Source: Ypsolopha sequella (Eukaryota; Arthropoda; Insecta; Lepidoptera; Ypsolophidae). From it: a DNA stretch of 64,000 nt. Made by a program: the position numbers and the translations under genes. Under the pieces are notes generated by a model. It saw only the letters and a list, made by a program, of their open reading frames with translations, was not told the DNA's origin and searched no databases. Shown here one piece after another: positions 1-12,200 of the stretch. Each line of letters starts with the position of its first letter. Position 1 is the stretch's first letter. The DNA lies in the NCBI GenBank assembly GCA_934047225.1, contig OW203990.1, positions 21,245,045 to 21,309,044 of the forward strand, written 5' to 3'.

Positions 1-65
1 GGTAATGATTTACAGTCTCTGAGTATAACAGGTCCCAACCAAGGTCTATAACATATGAATTGCAG

Positions 66-274
66 GGACAACTTCAGAATAATGGATGTACTGATCGGCC
101 TGGATAATTTGGACAACTTGGAAAAAGTAGAGAAAAGGAACATATCGGATGTTGTCATCCACGAAGGCTTCACTTCGACAACCGTCCGGGATGAGAACGA
201 CATATCCGTAGCCACATTGAATATTCCTGTCAAGTTTGGGGACACTATTGTTCCTATATGCTTACCTAAGCCAG
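66..274 (+). CDS. Serine protease exon A (catalytic Asp)
   Basis: The acceptor is ATTGCAG ending at 65. The frame before it is closed by a TAA at 49-51, so the exon must start after that. It encodes the stretch from the third strand region through NDISVA and ends in CLPKP. The donor is CCAG/GTTAGA at 275, leaving one base of a split Asp codon that the next exon completes. Confidence 0.82.
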
Positions 275-3200
275 GTTAGAAAAGTTTTACAATTCTTGTA
301 CGGACGCTAGTATCACAGGCTACCTATTGGCGGCTGTTATTCCGGCGTCATAGCCGTTACAATTGTTTACAAATAGAGAGCTTGAACTGCAGGTGACTGT
401 ACATGTGTACATACAGTAATTTACATAAATTCTCAAATTAAAACAAATGGTACAGAATATTATGCTATCGCTGATAGACTATCAGACACAATAAAGATAC
501 TCTCGAAATAATATCATATAAATCTGAAAATAATCATAAACATAAGTAAGATTCGATCAGCAAACGAAAGGCTTGAGTTGATTTTCGGCATCGTCATTTT
601 TCTACCCTAAATGTGGCCCAACTTCGTGTCTACCGCGCCCACGGGGTATAGGGGTTGGCGGGCGGGGTCTCGGAGGGGATGCGGATGGTGTGGCGGGAGG
701 GTGAGCGAGCACGACGCGTGGGGCGGACCAAGGCGAATGGCCAGTCGCCGGAGAGGTCGCTCCATAGATAAGAGTAGTATAAACCGATGTATAATGGATT
801 TCTTTTGTAGACTCTATGATATTTTAAAGTTGTCAATGTCATACTTGTGTACTTGGAATGCCTTGCGCACGGCCCTGCACACTAAGTCGCGTGCTACCTC
901 GTACCCGCCAACCCCTGTACCCCGTGGGCGCGTTAAGCACGAATCCCCTCGGTGTTTTATGTGTTTGGTCTACGTACTTCAGAACGCACGTTCAGGTGTT
1001 GTTCCATTTGTGTCCCAAGTATGACGATAGGGCTCACTTACCACGTTTGGAATGTAATAATCGTCGGTGATAAGCGGGTGTACCATGTGTGTACAGTGAC
1101 TTGCATTTCACGGTTCATACTGGGGAATACCTCTGATACTCCCTCGGGTTTATGTCGTGGCGATATAATTTTTTGATTCGTTTACATAGATAGATTAATC
1201 GCAAAGTATTAACAGAAATACCTGATTTCAGTTACTACAGTTTGCGTCAGGTAAGAAAGCGGGTGTGAAATTAGCTGTTAGCTATGCTACCCCTTCCCCC
1301 CTTCCCCGTAGAGCCTCTGAAACTGCGGCGCTACTTGAGACTACGCTCACACCGCCTTCTAGCTGACGCGTTCTTGTATTTTTCTTTGAATGTTTTTTAT
1401 TTAATAAGGGCACGATAATAGTAGTTTATGCTACAAGGGCGAAAAGGAATAAATTACGAGGACGATTTAAAACACGAGCGTAGCGAGTGTTTTAAACGTA
1501 ACCGAGTAATTTATTGCTTTTACGCCCGTGTATCATACTACGTTTTTCAATGCATAGTGTGAGGAAATGAAAACAAATATGATCTTGTGAACTTTAAATT
1601 ATGATTGTCTCAAAAGGATTGTATCCAGAGCCGTTAAACAGTGGAAAAAAAAGTATAACATCTATGGTACACAGGAAAGGCTGCAGGTTAGCCAACCATT
1701 GCAAATAAATTAAAAAAAATAATAATAATAAAGCCCTAGGGCAAAATAATCGACTTTCTGTTCGGTTTTGATGCATAAAAAGTGGGCCTTTACGAGCAAA
1801 TGCATTGAAAATTATTTTACGATGAACCCCGTAAGATAGCACCTTGTTTCTGATATCTGTCCTCTTTGAATGTAAAGTTCCTGTTTAATTTTTATAGAAT
1901 ATTTAGTCCGAGGCGGTCATTTGCGTACAAACGGGGAGCCAGGGGGCCATGCAGGCCTACAACCGGTGGGCCAGGGGGCCATGCAGGCGCCCTCTGGTGC
2001 TTTCATTAACATTTACAAAAAGGATAAATTATATTAAATGGAGATCATATCTAGTTACACACATGAGCCCCTATAATGAAGGATAAAAAAAAGGTAAAAA
2101 GTCCAATATGTGTAGCTTGATGTGATCTTCACTGTACCTAAACTGCTTTTTAGATCAGTACTTGAAATGAGGCTGGCTCCCCTAGAAAAAATGGCAAGTT
2201 ACACCGATCGGGACCGTATTGCAGACCATGTGACCATCTAGGAATACCCTAAATTTTTTGAATATCCGTTCTCAGATCAAGAATTCGGTGGCTGGGTGGG
2301 TACCATAGTGGGATGGGGTCGTATCGGGGTCGAGAAGTCCTCCTCCAGGGTCCTACTGAAGGCCAGCTTGCGGATCTTGTCAGATGACGAGTGTATCAAG
2401 TCCAAACTAGCGCAGCATCTCAAGGCAACGATGATGTGCGCTTTCTCTAAAGGAAAAGATGGGTGCCAGGTTCGTTCATGATTGATTTTCTAATGAAGTA
2501 AGAGAACCATTGTCACTTGGATAGGCGTGAATAGAATACCGATGCAGCTCAGTTTGAATAAATTACATACTTACTTAAGGCGATGCCAAAAAAATAATGG
2601 GGTGTTTTCGAATCCATTTACTCCACTATAACGTCATCTACGTAGTTTCTTTTTTGGGTAAATGTTTATTGAGTATTTGATTAAGATTCTCACTAAAGGA
2701 AAACACGATTGGATGACATTTTCTCGATAGAATTTAATTCCGAAAATATCTCTAAATTGTTTTACTTTTTCTGTAATTCTGAAATCCCAACTAATTTCAT
2801 TGTGAAATTGCAATCAAAATGTGGATATTATGTATTTGTAAAGTCTCCTTGAAAATCTTTTTGACAAAATAGCTTAGTACATTTTATATTAATAAAAAAC
2901 CGAATTTTTACTACTTTTCCACGAATCCGTCCCACTAGCACTGAGGGTTTTTTCGCATATGGAGTAACAGGGATGCTAAAACTTTTACGTATCGCCTTAA
3001 CGAATCTACAACTAAAACCCAGTTTGTTTCTTAAGGTTAAACGTCAGTCGCTTAGCGCAAAGTGCATAACTGCCACATACCAAAGTATTTAAAAAAAATA
3101 TTTTCTAAATGAGAAATACAAAGATTATGTTTATTTTGCGAAATCCATCGCTATGAATACTCTAAATATTATTAGAGTGAAAGACAAATTAGAAAAGATT

Positions 3201-6200
3201 AATCAGAAACAAACCCAAAGCAGAGAATATAAAGTATTACTATAACCAGCAGCAATTGTCCCCTTTAGTGGTTCATTATTGCACTTCACTTGCTTATGAC
3301 ACGGGTATCGTATATCGTATATCGCTCGTGTGGCGGTTTAAGGTGAAATGTGAAAACAATATGGGTGATTCTTTTCTGTGTATTTCATGAAATACATGGT
3401 AAATTATAATCAGTTTCTGGTATATGCATTTTGACTATATAATCTAGGGATTTGTTTTTGGAAAACATGTTTGGATAAACTTTCCTCGATATAAATAATT
3501 GTTGAAATAAGGTCTTCTAACACACTTTTTCTCCTCGTTTAACGAGTAGCAGCCATGTACAAATTTATTAGATATTTATAAGGTGGGTTTCAATAATATC
3601 TAGATATTTGATTTTGGAAATTTTGCTAGTTTAGTTTTTTTAATAAAAATATAAAACCAACTTTTTTCCCTTTTGCCCTGAATCCGCCCCTCTCGCACTG
3701 CGCGATTTTTCGCTTGGAGTGACAGTGACAAAAATAAAATTCGCATAGCCTTTTAACCCGCCAATCATCTTATTTCAAAATGAACATTCGAAAAATTTTG
3801 TAATCCACAAAAAGCAAAACTAAGAAAAATCCAAAAGTACCTTGTGTTAGTGTTTGTGACACAAGTAGATTAATTTTTCACTATGTGAAAATGCACTAAT
3901 TAAGTCATGGATAACTAGCGTTACTTAAGCTTGCGGGTTTAGTGTTTAGGGTTTAGTCACGCGGTGCTATAGGCTATTTTAAATTGGCTATAAAGATCAT
4001 ACCTAATAATAAAACACCGTTTTGCTACATAATTAAAGTTGTAGGTACATTTCATCAATTGTGTTAACAAAGTTTAGTTTTCTTTTAGCAACGAGTCTGT
4101 ATTTAAATAATACACCACTGTATTATTTAAATGTAGCACATAATTGATTATTTTTTATCTAGAAGTTTTCTGAGTGTATTGAAGGTATTTTTAAGCTGTT
4201 TTTATTATTCTATGGGTTTTTCAGACTGTAATAGAAATCTCGTATATTTTGATAGCTATTGATTTTTCAATTGTAAAGAGATATATAAGATAGATAGATA
4301 AATAAAACTACTTAAGAGTAACAATAGGTCTTTATTTATGCAATTGCTGAAATTTTCTTGTATATTCATGAGTTCATAATTCCTGTAATTCAATAGCTAT
4401 TTCAATTATTTGTTTCTTGTTTGAAAGTTGATTTAAAGGTTTTACATCTACGTCTTAAATTTCGTTTTTATTTTCGGTTTGATTATAAAAATTTAATCTT
4501 CAAAAACAGTTCGTCCTAAATGCCATCCATTTCCATGATAAGATTCGTAATCATTTTTATAGCTGACACTTTTCAAAAATTAAATTAAAATTGCTGCTAG
4601 CTTAATGTTGTCTCATTCATACACAAAAGAAATTACATAATTTGGATTTGTTATTCATAAAAAAAATGCAAAAATGTTAGTACCGAAAATTGAGTTTCCT
4701 ACAAATTCTCTAAAAAAACAGCAATTTTATGAGTAAATACCTAATATTAACACAAGCAATAATTATAAGATTTGTCAAAATGACACTTTCCTTGCAGATT
4801 CGTTTGTAATTCCAAATTGTATTATCAATGCTTTTGTGATTTAATTTTTTTTTGCTATATCGTTTGCATTTCGTAAAAAGTAGAAACTTTGAATGATTTT
4901 CTAGAAAAAAATAAATATCTTAACAATAGAAGTTTGACGAATTCATAAATTTTTAAGCAAGCATAAAGTGATTCAAAATTGTTTTTTCAGGGTGATAGTG
5001 GTGGCCCTCTACTAGTTTTTGAACCAGATGGAAAATATGTACAAGCAGGTGAGATTATAGGAATATGCCGGATGCGTCACAGTCCTTCATCTAAGGTCGC
5101 CCGCTAGGGGAGATGACAGGGTAAACAAAATATTATTCTATTTAGTCCGATATTTAGATTATCAAAAAATATTGGACACGTATTTTTCTTTTGTCAATCA
5201 AACAAAAAAATTACAGAGACAAAGCGCATCAAAGTTTGGGATTGGGGGCTGCTGACGTCACGCCTGGGTAAAAAGTGTACTTAGGCGTGACGTCACGCGG
5301 AACTTTAGCGGGCTATATCTTCATAATTTTTTGTTTAATTGACAAAAGAAAAAATACGTGTCCAATATTTTTTGATAATCTAACTGACGGACTAATTATA
5401 ATTTTTTAGTCATCATGCCTGTTGCACCGTGTAATAATAACCGACGACCTTACACTCCGTCACACATTAAGTTATTAATGTGCAATTAATAACTGTATTT
5501 ATAGCTGCTACGTATACGAAATAAGAATTGTTCTGGCATAACCGTGACGTGTTGAAGACAGAAGATAAACAAATTTTGGAAAGAACTGTGAATAAATTTG
5601 GAACATAGAGTATTCCCACACAATTGAAAAAAAAACCAAGTCCTAATGCCTCATACTCATAATTAAATTATTACATATTTAATTTTTGTGAGACTTGTAC
5701 ACCGGAAAATCAAGACCAAAATCGTACTAATCGAAAAGTAGTTATTTGATTATTTCTGAATACAAAAGTACGTTGGAAAATAATCCGTAAATACTTGCTG
5801 TTAATTCAATGTATGCACTTTCTTTAAAGGGTTTATTCTGTGTCACTAAACAAGGACAATACAAAAAAAAAATACTAGTCGGGTCGGGTCAGTCAGCGTA
5901 ACTATAGCCCTCTCGAGCCCCAAAAATAAGGAAGTAAACCGTAAGGAATAATCAGTCGGCAGCAATTTTTTATAAATTTATATTTATAGCAAAGGACACA
6001 TTTCTAAACAGCCATTTCTCAAGTGACGTCACTCGAAGACAAATGGAAGTTGCAGCTTTTTCGTAAAAATATTCATCATCATGAGGTTTTTTAGACCAAA
6101 AGTTCGAAAATACGGCTTATAAATCTCGAAATTGTTTTCGAATTAAGACACCTTAACATAATTCGATTGATGTAATAAATTGATATTTGAATATTTTTAA

Positions 6201-9200
6201 TAGATGTATTACATAGATGCTCAGGAAACTATATTACACATATACGAGTATATACATACTATGGTCCGGCTATGTCAAACTTTATTGTTGTATGTGTTCC
6301 GCTTTCCCTACTGTTTTTATGCAATATCTCGCATTTCTTTTTAATTCCTTTTTAATTGGAGCCGACATCGACTCCATCGGAGCGAACGACATGCCCCCTC
6401 TCCACATGCAAGACCGCACACTTGTCGACCCCTAGATCCATTCTGATGGAGTTGCTAAAGTCATCAGTGATCTTCAACAACTCCTCCAGTTTCTGAGCTG
6501 TGGGGCCAAAAAGCTTCAGGTCATCCATGTAGAGAAGGTGCGATATCCGCATTCCTCCCCTCCGAAACTGAAAGCCCGCCGCTGATTCCTCTAAAAGCTG
6601 ACTCAAAGGGTTCAGTGACAAGCAAAACCAAAGCGGGCTCAGACAATCACCCTGAAAAATACCCCTTTTTATCCGTATTTGGTCATCGGCATCCATCATT
6701 TTCTCGCCTGCGAGACTAAGGATAGTACTCCATTGCCCCATACATGCTTCAAGGAAGTGTCGAACTGTATTGTCGACTTTGTACAGCTCAAGGACCCTTA
6801 GGAGCCATGAATGGGGGACCGAGTCGAAAGCCTTTTTGTAGTCTATCCAGGCGGCGGAGAAATTCCGACGGTTGCGTCTGACCAGTTTGCCAGCGACCGC
6901 GTCAATGAGGAGTAGCTCCTTGCTACCGCGGCTACCGCCCCTACATCCGTTCTGAGCGTCCGAGATGATGTGATTTTCAACAATGTGTTGAGAAATCTTG
7001 GAGCTCAGAACGGAAGTAAGCGTCTTGTATATAGTACAAAGACACGTGATGGGGCGGTATTTCGATGGATCCGCGGTATCTTCGCTTTTTGGAGCTAAGT
7101 GAGTGACTCCTGTAGTTAAGAAGTTCGGGAGCGTACCATCGTCAAGGGCCTGTTGGAACTGCCTTGCGAGGGTAGCATGGGAACGCCAGAATCCTTTTAG
7201 CCAGTAATGCTGCAGTCCGTCTGGTCCTGGACTTTTCCAGTTCGGGGCTTTACGGACCGCAGCAGTTACGTCCTCCTTCGAGATTCTGACTGGGTTCATT
7301 GGCGTGATAGACGCACATGCTCCCTCGACAGCTTCGAACCACGGGCCCTCCCGATGAGTGACAGGCTGTGACCATAGGCTTCGCCAGAAGGCGACTACAT
7401 CAGCTTGCTCCGGTCGAGCGCCTATCGATCTAATTTCCGGACGCTCCAGAGTTCTATAAAACTTCTTTTGGTCACTTTCGAAAAGACGATTATGTTGGTG
7501 CCTCTTTACCATTTCGGAGTATCGCCTTAATCGCTTACCCCACGCAGCAATCTTCTGCTTCAGGTAGTCGATGCGCTCTGTTACGTTTTGGGTAAAGTCT
7601 GGGTGGGACATATCAATGCCTCCGTCTTGCCCAGCAAATGCCTCCGTAACAAAGCTAATCACTCTAGGCCTCGTGTTGCCTAACCTGAAGCTGGTCAGTT
7701 TGCCGATAAGGATCCTTGCTCTGGTGATACGGCGGTTAATTCTGCGTTGCCAGGCTGGGATCTGACCACTTCTGGGAGTGATTGCTCCAGTACCTGGCAT
7801 ACGAACGCCAACTATCCGGCAAACTGCCATAGCGGCGCCGAATAGAATCGTATCCGTATCCCAGAGATCGATGCTGCTTTCCAGGAATGGAGGCAGCACC
7901 TGATTAATGGCCCCAACGACATCCCGAACCTTGATGCTTAGAGGCACTCGGGGAAGCCGAGGCCTCAGTTCCAGAGGCACTTGGCGATACTCTACAATCG
8001 TCTCTTCTAATATGTTCCTCATTTGCTCTGAATCCTGGGAGACCATTTCTGTAATGTTTTCTTCGGCGACATTTTGTGGATTAAGTTCTGTCTCTTCATT
8101 GTCATTGGGTTGGGTAGAGACATCTTCCACATGTGGTGCATTATCCATTACAGGAACGGTCTCGCGTCTCAGTTGTTCGAGTTCGGCAGCGCTAAATACG
8201 TTAGAGCGCTGTATATACCGAACTCTGTCCGCCAGGTTTTGTTCCGTGACAGTTATCGAGGGCTCCAGCAACAGAAATTCGCGGAACATTACTGCTCGAT
8301 ATCCCTTTGCACCGGTATTGCCCCCCGTTGCTCTGAAGTACGCGCGCATGGCATTGGCATTCATTTCGCTAGAATATCTCATGCGCCGTACTCTCTCACC
8401 AGCGGCGAGTGCCGAATGCTGGGTCTGTGAAGACCCTGCCGACACCAAGCCAACTGGTGGTGATGGTGGATTGGCGGACTGGTCAGGTGGTTGAACCAGT
8501 CTACGGTTTGTGCTGGCGGCTCGCATGCTGCCACGTCCAGCGCCAGCCCCAGACGCGCCCTGGCGATCACCCCCAGGTAGCGGCCCTATACGTACACCAT
8601 TATTCTTTACCATCATTAGAGTTTGCCATTGCCCTGTTAGCCGTGTAAGTTTTGTACACGTTGTCCGCCTCTCACGTGGCCTGCTGTTCGGCTCGGACGT
8701 AGGGTTGGACTTTAAGAGGCTATTATTATTATTATTTATTATTATTATATCCTTTATTGTACACACACACAAAAAAAACTTAAAATAAAATTACAAAATT
8801 GAAAATAATATGCACAAAGGCGAGCTTACCTCTGCAAGAGGTTTCTTCCAGCCAACCAGTGTTGTGGTGAAAGTTAAAATTAAAGAGGTTGGCAGCAAGC
8901 GTACAACTTAAACATAATTGTCAACTAAATAAATAAACTACTTTAATTTACACAACACAATATTGTGTATAAACAATGAATAAAATAGATAAGATAACAA
9001 ATATAATGACCCTAAATAAATAACGTAGAAGTATATATATATATACTAGCTGATCCGGTGAACTTCGTATCACTTACCTCTTAATATAAACCATATGTAT
9101 GTATTTCAGAGCCGGCAGCTTTATAAAGGCATCATCAGATAGTCTAAGTATCGGCTCCATAGTGGGCGGAAAGAGTGGGCAAATCACGCACACATGTCCA

Positions 9201-12200
9201 GCTTAAGAGGATATACCGTGGCGAAATCAGTGTTTGATGGGCGTGGTTTCGCGCTCGCCGCGAGCAGAGAATATAAAGTATTACAGCGAGTCAGCGCGAC
9301 AAACCGCAGCTGCAGGAGTATTGCCGTTGCAATATTCCACAATTTCCACATAACATACTAAATAACTAATCAATTCAAAAATAAATATTATATTATTAAA
9401 TACAAATAAATTTAATTATCATACAGATACAGTTATCGAGTTTTCACTGTATTTTGAAATTTTAGAACAGAAGCAGTGGAGTCGCTATTATGGTTTTATT
9501 TTCAAAAATATTGACCACAAAAAAATAAGTTTTCGTGATGATAAGCTAATCGTTGGTATAGGAGCCCAGAGAATTTTTTACACGTCATTTTCAGGATAAA
9601 TTGTAAAAAGAAAAGGACAATGGTTCTTTTAAAATATTTTAATCAGAAGAATTCAAAATCAACCACGTGGTTTACAATCTCCTCATTATTTTCTACTACT
9701 ACGGCCTTTGGTCGCGAGTTTGTCTCTGGATAATTATTTCTTGGAGGGGCTTTCGGACACATGTTTTCTTTATCCTGTTCTTTCACATATTCTGGATCAC
9801 GAATTTGTAAATTTAGTCTGTGTCTGGGATCAACCACTTCTGGTAAAAGACAATCATTGAAAAACGAAAGCAAATGTGGCTCCATTCTTTCATGCCAAAA
9901 TAATAATTGGTCATGCTTTAGTATAATTTCGGTTTTTATCTGATTATTTCCGTACCATACGGCCAATGCACATTTTCCTTTTTGACAAATATATAATTGG
10001 CCTTGAGCTTGAATAAACCAATCAGATTTTTGGTTTACTTCTATCTGTCCAGTTTTCTTATTTTTACGCCAAGAATGCATCTTTATGAATTCATTTGAAT
10101 ACATTCTGTAACAAAAGTGAATATTGTAAACAAAAAGCTAAAAATATATTTACTTTTAAATATTTTGTCTTTATTTATTCATAAACTCACGAAACTCACA
10201 ATCTTCGATGCCTATTTCGTATGGATGTTCTTGTTCATCATCATGAGTATGATCTTCTTAATGTCTGCGCTTCTTAGTCACATCCTTAGGTCTAGAATAA
10301 AAAGACAATATTATACGAATGTGACAGTGGAATACACGTAAGCAGACACAACCGGTATTTGCCGTATGGGCAGAGTTTGCTGGGTAGCTGGACTGCAGAG
10401 TTTATTCAAACAAAAGATTATCACATTTCACACAATTCACAGTTACATTTTCAACATTGTTGATAAAAGACTAAAAAATGACATATACATATTATATATA
10501 TATATTATATATATATATTATTTCATTACCCCAATTCCAAGGTTTAAAATTATATTGAAAAGAGGCAAATTTGGGATAGTACCCCCTTAATAGAAATATA
10601 TTAGTACTTAGTATTAAAATTATTTATAAACAGAATATTTTACTTTTTTACTTTGATATTATATTACTTTGACATTTTGATACATGTGATGCTAGATTAT
10701 TATTGTTTAGATTAAATTTTTTGACATCTGTATTGAATTTATTTACTTTTTAAATTATTTATCCTCTTTTACTTTTTATTGTTTTAGATTGCAATTGTTT
10801 GTGTTAACTACATTGAGAAGTGTAACTGGCGGTTATAAATAAATATAGGCTCGTCTCTTACAAGAGTATACGAACAAAGGTACCTTCATTTTTTTTTCCA
10901 GAATAGCTCTTGTTATTGTTATTAATCTCACGAAATTTCAGTTACCGGAAATCGATAGTTTCCTCAAAAAAAATGTTCAAGTTTCGTAAAATAACCTCAA
11001 AAATTGTCTTAAGGTGCAATTTTAATTGATTTTATGACTTGATATTTTTTTTTGGTTGTGTTCCGAAACTGCTGTGAGTTATGCATTAAAATTGACGTAA
11101 TTTAATTTTTTTGTTCTTATAGTATAAAACCAATGCAGGCATTATTTTTTCTTTGTGATTTCATTCAAAGTTTATAAAGTTTATGCATGTCTTTTATTTA
11201 GCTTACCTAATAGGTTGCCTTTTTGTTGTATTTATGCTGATTAGTGATTTAATAGAAAAAATAGGTTGAATCTGTTGCAAAACCGAATCAGAGCACCTGA
11301 CTCTATGCAAAAAATAGGTTGAATCTGTTCCAAAACAGAATCAGAGCACCTTGAATCTATACAGTCTTGTGGGTACTACCCCTAGAGTGTATATAAAAAG
11401 CCGTAGGCGTGGAGGAAGGGCAGCCCTCGCCTGGCGACCAACAAGCCGAAGCTCCGAAGGTGAGCATGGGTGACTGTCCTTTGTTACGCAAGGGCGAAGG
11501 GGCTGCACTTTCCGCAACGCCCAAGCAATTGCAAAAGTAATTTTGGGTCTTTAAAGTTAAAGAGACAAAAAAGTGAGGTTTTGTTTTGATTTATTTTTTT
11601 TAAACTATTTTCATTTCCCCCCCCCCCCCTCCCACTATACGTACACTTAATATTCGAGTTATTTTATTCTACCTAAAATAACCTAGAAATTTTTAATTTT
11701 GAAAAAAAAAAATAAAAAAAAAACTATTGATTTCCGGTACCCCCCCTTCGGGGGAGGAATTATACCCCCCCCCCTCCCCCTCTAAACATATACATAGGTA
11801 CATATACTTATATAAGAGTCCTTCCTAAACATATCTTATGTCTCATGTCTTATACCATCACCGGGTCCCTGAAAAACATAACCCTCCCTCGGGCAGGCGG
11901 TCGGATAAATGACGAATTCAAGTAAACAAATAAACTTTTTGTTTGAAACAAATTTTTGGTTACAAAATGCTCACCTTTCTTGATTTTGCTCGAAGTCGGT
12001 AGATGCATAACATGCCAGACGAGCTATTTTTGTCTGGAGATAGTAGTAGTAACTCCTGTTCTATAATTTTACAAGAATAATCTGTCCCTGAGTCTGATAT
12101 TAATACATCATCAACTGATAAAGATCGAAGACCTATAAAAATATAAAGAAAATGTGACAATGATGAAATATATATGATGCTTCATTTAAAAAAATTTAAA

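Noticed and set aside
611..1176. Overlapping small ORFs in the GC-rich patch
   Set aside because: They lie in a foldback, repeat-like intron stretch with no recognisable protein and no splice fit to the protease.
7907..8494. 195-codon + ORF
   Set aside because: Antisense shadow of the Dong-like RT ORF.
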